This document shows positions 16,945-26,696 of a stretch of 34,273 bases of DNA, one piece after another. Under the pieces are notes generated by a model, which searched no databases, had not been told where the DNA came from, and saw only the letters and a program-made list of their open reading frames with translations. Within the stretch, counting starts at the first letter, position 1. The number at the start of each line of letters is the position of its first letter. Both the position numbers and the translations under genes were made by a program. This DNA comes from Okeania sp. SIO2C9 (GTDB taxonomy: Bacteria; Cyanobacteriota; Cyanobacteriia; Cyanobacteriales; Microcoleaceae), in the NCBI RefSeq assembly GCF_010672455.1, contig NZ_JAAHGO010000088.1, positions 1-34,273 of the forward strand, in the 5' to 3' direction.

Positions 16945-18468
16945 TTACCATAATAAATTAGGTGGTCTTCTGGGAGGATAATTTCTCCTTTCTACTTGGT
17001 TTTGATTTGGTCTCCATTCAATAGAGTCTGGCGGTAAACTTCTTTCATTTAGAGCATTTAAAAAACTGGAAATTTCTGGGTCGTTAGGCTTAAGTTTCAA
17101 TGCTTGTTGAACTACTTCTCTAGCTTCTTGATACCGCTCTAAACGATAAAGAACTTCCCCTTTTCCCAGCCAAGCATCAACAAAATCAGACTTTAATTGA
17201 ATTGCCTTATCATAAGCAGCGATCGCTTCTTTATATTCCCGAAAATGTTTTGTTAAAATATTTCCTCTCAGATACCAAACTACAAAGTCATCTGGTTTAT
17301 ATCTAATTACTTGATTAAAAGATATTAATGCGTCGTGGGGTCGTTCTAAATAAGCTAATAAGGCACCTTGGTCTCGCCAAGCTAAATAAAAATCTGGTTG
17401 AATTTTTACTGTTTTTTGATAGGCATCAATTGCTCTATTATGTCTACCTAAAGCTGATAAGACATTTCCTTTTCCATACCAAGCAGGATAAAAATTTTCT
17501 CTGATTTTTATTGCACGTTCAAAAGCTATTAGTGCTTCTTCAAATCTCTCTAATCTATACAAATGATTCCCACGGTTTGCCCATGCTGCTGCACTAGAAA
17601 TATCTGTTGTTTCTGGAATTTTTAAATAAGCTTCTATAGAAAAAGCTTCTTTTTCAGTTAGTGGTCGTGGGGGTGAATTTTCTAACTGAAGATTTAATCT
17701 CATATTGAACTTATCTGCTAACTGTAAAAAGGTATTAATAGGAATTCCATAACTAAAACCAGTACTCACTCTCTCCACTGAATTAGATTTTTCATCATAA
17801 ATTTTTGTACCTTCAGAAGCACCATGAATTCCAATTAATCTTCCTTGAGTATCTAAAATAGGTGCGCCACTCAAACCTAACTCAGTAATATTGTTATAAA
17901 AAAGTTCATAACCATTAGAAACCGGGTCTTTTATAAAAGCTAATTCATAATCTTGATTAATTAATAATCCCGGACTAAATAAACGTTCTCTTTGGAAAAA
18001 AGGTAATCTTGATGCAGGCCAACCAGACACAAAAATATGACGAAATTCAGCTTGATAATCATAATCAGCTAAAGTAGCTATTTGATATTTTTTCTGACTC
18101 CGAAATTCTAAAAGTGCTAAATCTACTGCTGGTAATTTAATTATTCTTTGATAATCAATCTTATGTCTTTCTCCATCTTTGGTAATAACTGCATATTCAT
18201 CTTGAGTTTCTACAACGTGCTTGGCAGTTAAAACATAATAAGTATTTTTGTCTCGAGAAATTATTGCCCCGGAAGCTGGATTTATCGAATCAATTAATAC
18301 TGTAAATTCTGTGGCAATTTGATTAATTTCATCTGCCATTAAAGCAGCAGCAGGTTGTATGGAAATAATTGCTGTAGAAGGAAAAAGTAACAGAGAGGAA
18401 GTCAGAAGTAATGGCTTAATTGGGAATAATAAATTCACAAAAGTCCATAGATGATTTTTAAAGTTCAT
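16945..18468 (-). CDS. secreted trypsin-like serine protease with C-terminal TPRs
   Basis: 507 residues. A hydrophobic signal segment (about 16-43, ending AALMA) precedes a chymotrypsin/trypsin-fold domain (about 45-255). Catalytic triad: H84 in LTAKHVV, D116 in AVDLALLEF and S200 in GLSGAP; the usual GNSGGP is altered to GLSGAP but the serine is kept. Residues about 293-465 form five tetratricopeptide repeats (AWANRGNHLYRLERFEEAL and similar), followed by a Pro/Arg/Asn-rich tail. The protein would act in the periplasm or outside the cell, with the TPRs recruiting partners. The start is supported by the signal peptide; repeated copies of this 5' end occur upstream (18475-19480). A second protease and a COP23 protein lie further upstream on the same strand, a recurring cyanobacterial combination. 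Substrate unknown. Confidence 0.9.
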   Translation of the reverse strand: MNFKNHLWTFVNLLFPIKPLLLTSSLLLFPSTAIISIQPAAALMADEINQIATEFTVLIDSINPASGAIISRDKNTYYVLTAKHVVETQDEYAVITKDGERHKIDYQRIIKLPAVDLALLEFRSQKKYQIATLADYDYQAEFRHIFVSGWPASRLPFFQRERLFSPGLLINQDYELAFIKDPVSNGYELFYNNITELGLSGAPILDTQGRLIGIHGASEGTKIYDEKSNSVERVSTGFSYGIPINTFLQLADKFNMRLNLQLENSPPRPLTEKEAFSIEAYLKIPETTDISSAAAWANRGNHLYRLERFEEALIAFERAIKIRENFYPAWYGKGNVLSALGRHNRAIDAYQKTVKIQPDFYLAWRDQGALLAYLERPHDALISFNQVIRYKPDDFVVWYLRGNILTKHFREYKEAIAAYDKAIQLKSDFVDAWLGKGEVLYRLERYQEAREVVQQALKLKPNDPEISSFLNALNERSLPPDSIEWRPNQNQVERRNYPPRRPPNLLW

Positions 18469-18474
18469 AGCAGA

Positions 18475-19480
18475 AGGAAGAAGGAAGAGGGAAGATGGAA
18501 GATGGAAGATGGAAAAATCAAGAATTTAAGTAGGAAGAGGGAAGATGGAAGATGGAAGATGGAAAAATCAAGAATTTAAGTAGGAATCAAAATTAACGAA
18601 ACTCCATAGATAATTTTGAAATCCATATTTGATAATTCAGCACTCAGAGGGAAAAATCAAGAATTTAATTAGGAATCAACATTTACGAAACTCCATAGCA
18701 GAAGAAAGATGGAAGATGGAAGAAGGAAGATGGAAAAATCAAGAATTTAAGTAGGAATCAAAATTAACGAAACTCCATAGATAATTTTGAAATCCATATT
18801 TGATAATTCAGCACTCAGAGGGAAAAATCAAGAATTTAATTAGGAATCAACATTTACGAAACTCCATAGATAATTTTTAAAGTTCATGGCAGAAGGAAGA
18901 AAGAAGATGGAAGAAGGAAGATGAAAAAATCAAGAATTTAAGTAGGAATCAAAATTAACGAAACTCCATAGATAATTTTGAAATCCATATTTGATAATTC
19001 AGCACTCAGAGGGAAAAATCAAGAATTTAAATAGGAATCAAAATTAACAAAATTCCATAGCAGAAGGAAGATGGAAGATGAAAGATGGAAGACGGAAAAA
19101 TCAAGAACTTAATTAGGAATCAACATTTACGAAATTCCATAGCAGAAGGAAGATGAAAGATGAAAAAATCAAGAATTTAAGTAGGAACCAAAATTAACGA
19201 AACTCCATAGATAATTTTGAAATCCATATTTGATAATTCAGCACTCAGAGGGAAAATCAAGAATTTAAATAGGAATCAAAATTAACAAAAGTCGATGGAA
19301 AATTTTGAAATCCATATTTGATATAGCAGAAGGAAGAAGTTTGATTATTTATTATTGATATTCCGAAGTTTGCAGCTATTTCATAAGACAAAAATGGCGA
19401 CTGCTATAATTCACCACTCAGACAGAAAAATCAAGAATTTAAGCAGGAATCAAAATGTACAAAATTCCATAAACAATTCT
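18475..19480. repeat. irregular tandem repeats containing copies of the protease gene's 5' end
   Basis: Units of about 170-240 bp alternate purine-rich GAAGATGGAAGA runs with AAATCAAGAATTTAAGTAGG, AAATTAACGAAACTCCATAG and ATTTTGAAATCCATATTTGA blocks. On the minus strand these blocks align with the start of the protease gene: near 18887 the copy reads ATGAACTTTAAAAATTATCT where the gene has ATGAACTTTAAAAATCATCT, and decays after about 45 bases. The block therefore grew by repeated duplication of the gene's start and leader. A TATAGCAG...CTGCTATA segment lies within it at 19322-19408. Confidence 0.7.
19322..19408. mobile_element. TATAGCAG-ended segment with different interior
   Basis: Begins TATAGCAGAAGGAAGAAG and ends GGCGACTGCTATA, like the MITE at 14592-14682, but the interior (TTTGATTATTTATTATTGAT and onward) is unrelated to the other copies. 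It may be a deletion/replacement derivative of the same family. Confidence 0.45.
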
Positions 19481-19509
19481 GAAATTCATATTTTCCTCTT
19501 TATTCATAC

Positions 19510-20940
19510 CTAGTAGTTTTGTTGCGGATGTCGCAATAGGAGTTTTTGTTTAGTTCTATTTTCAGCAGCTAGTAGTTTTATTGCGGATGTCGCAATAGGA
19601 ATTTTTGCTCAGTTCTATTTTCAGCAGCTAGTAGTTTTATTGCGGATGTCGCAATAGGAATTTTTGCTCAGTTCTATTTTCAGCAGCTAGTAGTTTTATT
19701 GCGGATGTCGCAATAGGAATTTTTGTTTAGTTCTATTTTCAGCAGCTAGTAGTTTTGTTGCGTATGTCGCAATAGGAATTTTTGCTTAGTTCTATTTTCA
19801 GCAGCTAATGGTTTTATTGCGTATGTCGCAATAGGAGTTTTTGCTTAGTTCTATTTTCAGCAGCTAATGGTTTTATTGCGTATGTCGCAATAGGAGTTTT
19901 TGCTTAGTTCAAGAGCTAATAGTTTTATTGCGGATGTCGCAATAGGAGTTTTTGCTCAGTCTATTTTCAGCAGCTAGTAGTTTTATTGCGTATGTCGCAA
20001 TAGGAGTTTTTGCTCAGTTGGATTTTCAGCAGCTAGTGGTTTTATTGCGTATGTCGCAATAGGAGTTTTTGCTTAGTTCAAGAGCTAATAGTTTTATTGC
20101 GGATGTCGCAACAGGGGTTTTTGCTCAGTCTATTTTCAGCAGCTAGTAGTTTTATTGCGTATGTCGCAATAGGAGTTTTTGCTTAGTTCAAGAGCTAATA
20201 GTTTTATTGCGGATGTCGCAATAGGAGTTTTTGTTTAGTTCTATTTTCAGCAGCTAGTAGTTTTATTGCGGATGTCGCAATAGGAATTTTTGCTTAGTTG
20301 GATTTTCAGTAGCTAGTAGTTTTGTTGCGTATGTCGCAATAGGAGTTTTTGCTTAGTTCAAGAGCTAGTAGTTTTGTTGCGTATGTCGCAATAGGAGTTT
20401 TTGTTTAGTTCTATTTTCAGCAGCTAGTAGTTTTATTGCGGATGTCGCAATAGGAATTTTTGCTTAGTTGGATTTTCAGCAGCTAGTGGTTTTATTGCGT
20501 ATGTCGCAATAGGAGTTTTTGCTTAGTTCAAGAGCTAATAGTTTTATTGCGGATGTCGCAATAGGAGTTTTTGTTTAGTTCTATTTTCAGCAGCTAGTAG
20601 TTTTATTGCGGATGTCGCAATAGGAATTTTTGCTTAGTTGGATTTTCAGTAGCTAGTAGTTTTGTTGCGTATGTCGCAATAGGAGTTTTTGCTCAGTCTA
20701 TTTTCAGCAGCTAGTAGTTTTTTGCGTATGTCGCAATAGGAGTTTTTGCTTAGTTCAGGAGCTAGTGGTTTTGTTGCGTATGTCGCAATAGGAGTTTTTG
20801 CTTAGTTCTATTTTCAGCAGCTAGTGGTTTTATTGCGTATGTCGCAATAGGAGTTTTTGCTCAGTTGGATTTTCAGCAGCTAATAGTTTTATTGCGTATG
20901 TCGCAATAGGAGTTTTTGCTCAGTTGGATTTTCAGCAGCT
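19510..20940. repeat. 25-copy tandem array of a 59/52-bp hairpin unit
   Basis: The word TCGCAA with its flanks recurs at 19531, 19590, 19649 and so on to 20901, 25 times. Spacings are 59 bp mostly, 52 bp in six cases and 57-58 in three. Each unit has CTAGTAGTTTTATTGCG, TATGT or GATGT, CGCAATAGGA(A/G)TTTTTGC and a variable TTAGTTCTATTTTCAGCAG or TTAGTTCAAGAG link; the 7-bp difference is in this link. TATTGCG and CGCAATA form a 7-bp stem with a 5-base loop, and the common TGTTGCG variant keeps pairing through a G-T wobble. Periods are not multiples of three, and there are no unique spacers, so it is neither coding nor a CRISPR array. Confidence 0.9.
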
Positions 20941-20967
20941 ACTGATGACTGATAACCGAAATAACCT

Positions 20968-21909
20968 TTAGCGAAACTCTTGACTCATACATGAAGTTGG
21001 CAAAATAGGAGGAGAAAATTTCCAATTCAGCACATCAATAAAATCAGGAAAAAATAAATACTTGAAAATCTTGCTACTAGGAATTTGAGTCACTTTAATA
21101 TTTGGTACAGATGCAAATTGGGGAGCTAATTTAGCGATAGTTTCAATAGGAATAGCAAATGCTAAATGACTCATTTGTTGGCGCAAATTAATATTAGGTT
21201 GCTCGCCATCACGATATACATAAGGATTGCCCCATAAAGGATAAGCGTGCATTCCATTAATACCAATTACTTGCCCATAAATATTCAGTAACGGACCACC
21301 GCTCATCCCCTTTTTAATCAAATTAGTGTAGCCAATTTGATAACCTTTTTCTAAAGGTTTATCAGACAATATTGACACTTTTCCCCTAGTAAATAAAAAC
21401 TCTGTATCTTGAGGTTTTTCTAAAATAGGAAACCCCGCAGCAAAAATCTTATCCCCTTCAGCAAGAGCATGAGAATTTCCTAGAGATGCAACAGCGTAGG
21501 TATAATGAGCGCTGCGAAATTGTAATATAGCTAAATCATTTCCTTGAAAACCTTCATTTTCTATTTGATTTGCTTCATAAAAATTACCATCTGGAGTTTG
21601 AACCAAATAAGATTTATCTTGAGTATTTAAAACGTGCTGATTAGTAACAATTGTATAGATTTGTTCTTGCCGTTTTAAAATAATTCCTGAACCCCAACCA
21701 TTTTCAGAAATAACTTTAACCGTGATTGACTTAGCTAAACCTTTAAGCTCTTCAATAGTACAAAAATTATTACAGTCAGTACAATTTTGAACTTGTATTT
21801 TAGTTTCAGAACTTTTGAAGTCATCAAAATTTTTAGACAGTGCTTGTATCGGCAAACAAAATAACCCATTACCAATACAAACCGTTAAGATCAGCGATCG
21901 CCAATTCAT
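20968..21909 (-). CDS. secreted trypsin-like serine protease
   Basis: 313 residues with an N-terminal signal peptide (about 1-24, LILTVCIGNGLFCLPIQALS). The protease domain spans about 55-265 with triad H92 (VTNQHVL), D125 (QGNDLAILQF) and S203 (GMSGGPLLN), all in canonical context, so the enzyme should be active. Residues 43-50 hold three cysteines (CTDCNNFC) that could form a disulphide or bind metal before the domain. It is related in layout to the TPR protease at 16945-18468 but has no TPRs; its C-terminus is hydrophobic/aromatic with a single cysteine. A TATAAT (21920-21915) stands only five bases before the ATG, so a transcript from it would be nearly leaderless. COP23 lies 334 bp upstream on the same strand. 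Substrate unknown. Confidence 0.9.
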   Translation of the reverse strand: MNWRSLILTVCIGNGLFCLPIQALSKNFDDFKSSETKIQVQNCTDCNNFCTIEELKGLAKSITVKVISENGWGSGIILKRQEQIYTIVTNQHVLNTQDKSYLVQTPDGNFYEANQIENEGFQGNDLAILQFRSAHYTYAVASLGNSHALAEGDKIFAAGFPILEKPQDTEFLFTRGKVSILSDKPLEKGYQIGYTNLIKKGMSGGPLLNIYGQVIGINGMHAYPLWGNPYVYRDGEQPNINLRQQMSHLAFAIPIETIAKLAPQFASVPNIKVTQIPSSKIFKYLFFPDFIDVLNWKFSPPILPTSCMSQEFR

Positions 21910-22243
21910 AGGATATTATACCATTTCTCAAAAATAATGCTATGTATGATTGGGTGGGTAAGTGTGGGAAGTATGGGAAGCGTTGGGAGGATTTAAAAGT
22001 AGGAAAAATATATACTAACCGACTAATAATTGTCAAAAAAAGACTTTTAATCTTGGTAAATATTTGACTGTTGAAGTATAACTGAAATATAGCATTGCTT
22101 TTGGGAATTGGTATTACTCTATTACCAAAAAATTAAAGATAATATTCCTGATGTCAAGCCTCCTTATTGCAGAGGTACTGAAGTCCGCATTTCCCCTGGA
22201 GGAGGCTAACTGATGACTGATAACTGATAACTGATAACTGAAA
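21910..22243. other. spacer upstream of the protease gene
   Basis: It contains TATAAT on the minus strand at 21920-21915 with no good -35 partner, a GTGGGAAGTATGGGAAGCG-like G-rich stretch near 21960, and a TGATAAC tandem repeat at about 22212-22240. No gene is seen. Confidence 0.4.
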
Positions 22244-22936
22244 TTACCAACCATTGAAACTAGAAGTTTGAGAATTAGTAGAAGACCTGTCATATCTATT
22301 TTTTGCTAAATCTTCTATATAGTCATTAAAGTTTAAATAGAAACGGGAACCACTTTCATATAGTGGACCTGTAGCAGCACCAACTCGGATGTCAAATAAC
22401 TGTTGAACTGTTTCACTAGCACTTTGCTGAGGTTTGAGAGTAAATAATACCCCTTGGCAAGGACCTCCCTTTCTACCAGAAACACAAATTACCGGTTGAC
22501 GATTGACAATACCAGTCGTAATGTAATCTAGTCTGCCATCGTCATAGAAAAATTGAAATTTATCTGATACTTGACGACAACGAGTAAGGGGACTATATCC
22601 AGCAGATAAGAAATAATTAGAAACCCAACGAATAACTGTATAAGTACCTTGTGGTGTTTTGACAAAAGTAGTTGGGATACCATTTTTACCCCGGTCACAA
22701 TAAAATTTATTAGGTCGAATTATCGGTTGAACTTCTTTGACTACTGGCTTTGTTTTTTCAGAACAGCTTTCTTTTTCTATACATAAATTCTGTTCCTGTT
22801 TTTGACATAGTTCTTCTTTAATTTCACAAAGTAATCTAGGTTTGGGTCTAGCATGAGCAGGATTATTGATAGTTAAATTAATCCCAAAGCAGAAAGCAAA
22901 TGCTAAAAATATTTTTGTACAAATATTGATTTTCAT
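22244..22936 (-). CDS. COP23-family (circadian oscillating polypeptide) secreted protein
   Basis: 230 residues from the ATG at 22936; a GTG two codons earlier is possible. A signal peptide (about 1-30, ending NNPAHA) is followed by a Cys/Lys/Glu-rich linker (CEIKEELCQKQEQNLC) and a COP23 domain (about 75-190). The domain has the family marks FYCDRGKNGIPTTFVKTPQG, VIRWVSNYF, RCRQVSDKFQ, DYITTGIVNRQPVICVSG and CQGVLFTLKP. The tail is Ser/Asn-rich. COP23 was described as a membrane-associated polypeptide oscillating with the circadian cycle in Synechococcus sp. RF-1; its biochemical role is not known. Placement upstream of two secreted trypsin-like proteases on one strand suggests a shared extracytoplasmic function. 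Confidence 0.85.
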   Translation of the reverse strand: MKINICTKIFLAFAFCFGINLTINNPAHARPKPRLLCEIKEELCQKQEQNLCIEKESCSEKTKPVVKEVQPIIRPNKFYCDRGKNGIPTTFVKTPQGTYTVIRWVSNYFLSAGYSPLTRCRQVSDKFQFFYDDGRLDYITTGIVNRQPVICVSGRKGGPCQGVLFTLKPQQSASETVQQLFDIRVGAATGPLYESGSRFYLNFNDYIEDLAKNRYDRSSTNSQTSSFNGW

Positions 22937-22990
22937 AACCACGAAATCTTGGGATATTTTTGTTGTAGGTTATTGCCAATAAATAATTTA

Positions 22991-23095
22991 TATAGCAGAA
23001 GGAAGAAGGAAGAAGGAAGAAAGAAGAAGGAAAAATCTTACGTTGTCTGAGTTTTAAGCTTTTGATTTGTCCTAACCTTTCCTTTGATTGCTATA
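22991..23095. mobile_element. TATAGCAG-family MITE, copy B
   Basis: TATAGCAGAAGGAAGAAGG... through TTTTAAGCTTTTGATTTG and TCCTAACCTTTCC to TTGCTATA. The GAAGGAA microsatellite is longer than in copy A. Confidence 0.65.
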
Positions 23096-23974
23096 AATAT
23101 TATTTATTACTTATATTCTCAACAACCTTCATCCCATTTATCAAGACTTTCGCTCTTGTTCCGGAAAAGCTGTTAATTACTGACATCAGTTTATTGATTG
23201 ATACCAAATCCTCTTGTAAAAAACCCTCTACAAAAATCGGTTAAATTATTTTAGAACGAGAATTTAGAGCTATTTATCAAAAAAATATGGGTCGTGCAAC
23301 CCCGCCTTTTAAAGCGAAATATTTTTGGAGCCTTGCTCAAATCCCCTACTTCCCCTCCTGGGAGGGGGAGAGGCTAGGGGTGGGTTAACTTCTGTACGTC
23401 GCCAATCCGACGGCTCCCCTATCTGACGTCTGACTTCTGACTTCGTTAAATAATGGGGGCTTGGGAAGAATATTTAGTATGAAATAGTACTTTTAACTTA
23501 GATTCCGCACGTCAATTTTTCAGATTAAATTACCACAAAATCGTTTTTTTTTATCAGCATTTATACTCCATAAATACTGATAATTTAACTGATAAAAAAA
23601 CAATAAAAATTTAATAAATCAAGTATTTATACTTGATTATCTGAAATGATGAGCCAGCATCACTCCCTACTAACTAATAACTATTAACTATTGAATACTT
23701 GCCCTTTATACTAAGCTTTAAAATGCCCAATGTAGGCTTTAAATAACTTGTAAAAAATATATTATCCTAGTCAATTAATTACAGCTAGATTTGTTCGGTA
23801 TACCTTAGTAACTCGTATCTGCCCCTAAACCAGAAGCTGCACCCTTGTTTCTTAATTCAAAAATATTTTTCTTACAACTAAAATAGGACTGCAATACAGA
23901 ATAAAAATCTAAAATTCCTGTACAGAAAAATTTATCCAATTCAAAATCCTATTAAGATACGATTCAACATTTTT
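23096..23974. other. gene-poor spacer with dispersed repeats
   Basis: Contains the second copy of the AACCCCGCCTTTTAAAGCG repeat (23298-23346), a CCTCCTGGGAGG palindrome (about 23356-23367), TGACTTC-type repeats near 23423-23445 and long AT-rich stretches. A plus-strand frame at 23062-23244 starts inside the MITE and shows no family resemblance, so no gene is called. Confidence 0.4.
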
Positions 23975-24421
23975 CTACTTTTTTTTCCAGTCAATACCTA
24001 GTCGTTTTAAGTAATCCCAACCTCGTTGAGGCCAGACATGGTCGCGACCAGTTTTCTTAGCAATCCAACGGGCTACTTTTGGACCAGACCATGCTCCACC
24101 ATCAGGAGCAGGCCCTTGTAAAGCCTCTGAAAGTTCCTGCTGTTGAGCTGGTGTCAACAAAGATTTAGCAGGTGGTGGTTGACGGTCTTTACTGCGATTT
24201 TTCACAGATTCTGGACCCTGTCTATTGTAGCGCCCAACAATTTCCTTAGCATAATCGTAGTTAAATCCTACAACTTCAGATGCTTTTTTAATAGACCATT
24301 GTTGAGCAATTAGAAGCAGGAGATGCCACCGACGAGATTCGATGGTATCTGGAGCTTGTCGATAGCGAATTTTCAATTCCTCTACCGTAAGATGTGGTTT
24401 CAAATTAGCTTTTGCTGGCAT
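23975..24421 (-). CDS. winged helix-turn-helix protein, IS630-type transposase N-terminal half
   Basis: 148 residues: a first HTH (about 15-75, SIKKASEVVGFNYDYAKEIV) and a winged-helix region (about 90-145, GGAWSGPKVARWIAKKTGR, then GWDYLKRLGIDWKKK). This is the DNA-binding half of IS630-family transposases; the DDE catalytic half that normally follows is absent. The frame ends at an A8 run and TAG, where related elements may shift frame, but no catalytic frame continues below. It is either a truncated transposase or one of the stand-alone wHTH proteins found in cyanobacteria. A perfect AGGAGGT touches the ATG with no spacer. TA-flanked MITEs elsewhere in the window are of the IS630/mariner type. 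Confidence 0.8.
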   Translation of the reverse strand: MPAKANLKPHLTVEELKIRYRQAPDTIESRRWHLLLLIAQQWSIKKASEVVGFNYDYAKEIVGRYNRQGPESVKNRSKDRQPPPAKSLLTPAQQQELSEALQGPAPDGGAWSGPKVARWIAKKTGRDHVWPQRGWDYLKRLGIDWKKK

Positions 24422-24786
24422 ACCTCCTATGAGGAAATTATGGGAGTTTTTAATCTTATCTACCCCTATGTGCTAATCTCCGGATAAAGTCTGTCTTTAG
24501 AAGTCAAAAGTCAAAACCCGAGAAGTCAAAAGTCAAAAGTTTAGAAGTTAGAAGTTAGAAGTTAAAAATTAAAAGTTTAGAAGTTAGAAGTAATCCCTGA
24601 CGCTCAGTATGAGTAATGATAAAGATTTTGAGACAGAGGAATATTTTTCCGACTGTTGCCTGTTGCCTGTTGCCTATTGCCTATTCTCTATTCCCTGCTA
24701 TAGAAATTTTTGATGGTTAATTATTTATAGTTAATTCAATTAACCCTATAATCTAATAGCTGAACTTTAGGAATGATGGTATAGGC
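24422..24786. other. spacer with tandem repeats and gatA promoter region
   Basis: Holds AGAAGTCAAAAGTCAAA/TTAGAAG tandem repeats (about 24500-24592) and CCTGTTG/CCTATTG heptamers (24657-24685). A TATAAT at 24747-24752, 35 bp before the gatA ATG, is a candidate -10 element; no clear -35 is visible. Confidence 0.4.
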
Positions 24787-26244
24787 ATGGCATCCATTAG
24801 CGAGCTGCATCAACAACTAATAAGTAAAGAACGCTCTGCTGTAGAAATTACCCAAGAGGCCCTAAAACGCATCAGCCAGTTGGAGCCAAAGTTGAAAAGC
24901 TTTATCTGTGTAACGGCAGAAAAGGCCGTAGAACAGGCCCGTCAGGTGGATGCCCAAATTGCTGCAGGAGAGAAAATTGGACAATTGGCAGGGATTCCGA
25001 TCGCTGTTAAAGATAATATGTGTACCCGAGGTATACCTACTACTTGTGGTTCTAAGATTCTAGAAAATTTTATTCCTCCTTATGAATCAACTGTCACTCA
25101 AAAACTTTTAGATTCTGGTGCAGTTATTCTGGGTAAGACAAATCTAGATGAATTTGCCATGGGTAGTTCGACGGAAAATTCTGCTTATCAAGTTACGGCT
25201 AATCCATGGGATGTGGAACGAGTGCCTGGTGGATCTTCTGGAGGGTCGGCCGCAGCAGTGGCATCTGAAGAGTCTGTAGTTGCATTGGGTTCAGATACTG
25301 GTGGTTCTATTCGTCAACCAGCATCTTTTTGTGGTGTGGTGGGTATGAAGCCTACTTATGGCCTGGTTTCTCGTTATGGGTTGGTGGCTTTTGCTTCTTC
25401 TTTAGACCAAATAGGACCTTTTGGTAGGACTGTTGAAGATGCTGCGATTTTGTTGCAGGCGATCGCTGGTTATGACCCTAAAGATTCTACGAGTCTTAAT
25501 GTGTCTATCCCGAATTATACTAGGAACCTGAGACCGAATTTAAGACCAAAAGGGCAAATTAGAATTGGTCTAATTAAGGAGACTTTTGGTGAGGGTTTAG
25601 ATTCTGTTGTTAATCAAGCTTTTACTAAGGCAGTGGAACAGTTACAGGAGTTGGGAGCTGAAATTCAGGTTGTTTCTTGTCCCCGGTTCCGCTACGGTTT
25701 ACCTACTTATTATGTTATTGCTCCATCGGAAGCTTCAGCAAATTTAGCTCGTTATGATGGGGTGAAATATGGCTTCCGCGCTCCTAAGTCGGAAAATCTT
25801 TTGGAGATGTATGCTCAGACTCGTGCTGAGGGTTTTGGTAGGGAAGTTAAACGCCGAATTATGATTGGTACTTATGCTTTGTCGGCTGGATATTATGATG
25901 CTTATTATCTCAAAGCTCAAAAAGTCCGGACTTTGATTAAGGAAGATTTTGATAAGGCTTTTGCTCAGGTGGATATTTTGGCTTGTCCCACTGCTCCGAC
26001 TACTGCTTTTAAGGCGGGTGAAAAGACTGATGACCCACTGAGTATGTATTTGTCTGATTTAATGACTATCCCAGTTAATTTGGCTGGCTTACCTGCTTTG
26101 AGTTTACCTTGTGGTTTTGATGAAAAAGGTTTACCTATTGGTATGCAATTAATTGGTAATGTTTTGAGGGAAGCTTTATTGTTTGAAGTTGCTTATGTTT
26201 ATGAACAATCTAATGATTGGTATAAACGTCTGCCTGGGCTTTAG
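24787..26244 (+). CDS. gatA: aspartyl/glutamyl-tRNA amidotransferase subunit A
   Basis: 485 residues, full length for GatA. It has the amidase signature with the Ser-cisSer-Lys triad K75 ([10 protein letters not shown]), S150 ([14 protein letters not shown]) and S174 ([11 protein letters not shown]), and the conserved [14 protein letters not shown]. With GatB and GatC it releases ammonia from glutamine and amidates Glu-tRNA(Gln) (and Asp-tRNA(Asn)), an essential route in cyanobacteria that lack glutaminyl-tRNA synthetase. Cytosolic. It is monocistronic here; gatB and gatC are not in the window, as is usual in cyanobacteria. The start is fixed by the family N-terminus ([20 protein letters not shown]). 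Codon use is more GC-balanced and better conserved than in the surrounding accessory DNA. Confidence 0.98.
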   Translation: MASISELHQQLISKERSAVEITQEALKRISQLEPKLKSFICVTAEKAVEQARQVDAQIAAGEKIGQLAGIPIAVKDNMCTRGIPTTCGSKILENFIPPYESTVTQKLLDSGAVILGKTNLDEFAMGSSTENSAYQVTANPWDVERVPGGSSGGSAAAVASEESVVALGSDTGGSIRQPASFCGVVGMKPTYGLVSRYGLVAFASSLDQIGPFGRTVEDAAILLQAIAGYDPKDSTSLNVSIPNYTRNLRPNLRPKGQIRIGLIKETFGEGLDSVVNQAFTKAVEQLQELGAEIQVVSCPRFRYGLPTYYVIAPSEASANLARYDGVKYGFRAPKSENLLEMYAQTRAEGFGREVKRRIMIGTYALSAGYYDAYYLKAQKVRTLIKEDFDKAFAQVDILACPTAPTTAFKAGEKTDDPLSMYLSDLMTIPVNLAGLPALSLPCGFDEKGLPIGMQLIGNVLREALLFEVAYVYEQSNDWYKRLPGL

Positions 26245-26379
26245 AAATAACTCATTCTTGTCCCCATTGCAGCATATTCATTAATTGATAATGGATAATG
26301 AATAATGAATAATGGATAATTACCTGTGGTTAAAACCGTAACGGAATTGAATATAAGGAAATCTGATTTCTTCTGTTGG

Positions 26380-26465
26380 TTTCATGGATATCGCGAGGTC
26401 TCCTCCCCATCCCTCGACCACTTTTTTCTCCTTAAAAGGAGAGGCTTTAAACCTAAATTCGATTA
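26380..26465. repeat. composite dispersed repeat, copy 2 (partial)
   Basis: GGATATCGCGAGGTCTCC, CATCCCTCGACCAC and CTCCTTAAAAGGAGAGGC, followed by TTTAAACC. The same modules occur at 1640-1915 and about 30930-31120; the hairpin is mutated here. Confidence 0.5.
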
Positions 26466-26500
26466 ATTATCAATTATCAATTATCCATTGGTAAATATTT

Positions 26501-26613
26501 TATAGCAATTCCCAAAAAGCGTGAGGTACAAAATTTTAGGTTTGAGAGAACTCTTAATAGGGAATAAAAAAACAAAAAGATCACTGTACCTCACGACCTT
26601 GGGAAACACTATA
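26501..26613. mobile_element. 113-bp MITE-like inverted repeat
   Basis: The left end TATAGCAATTCCCAA, then CGTGAGGTACA (26519-26530), pairs with the right end TGTACCTCACG (26585-26595), then TTGGGAAACACTATA. The arms are about 30 bp with few mismatches and the core has no ORF. Confidence 0.65.
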
Positions 26614-26696
26614 TCTAAAACTCAAAGCAATAGCTGAATGCGAGTGCATCCCGCAGGGAAGTGCTGAAGCGCTGATGGCTAAATGCTTACTTTATT

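Noticed and set aside
19510-20940. CRISPR array
   Set aside because: The units are tandem and similar along their whole length; there are no unique spacers and no cas genes nearby.
23062-23244. 60-residue plus-strand ORF
   Set aside because: Starts inside a MITE, has no ribosome-binding site and resembles no family.
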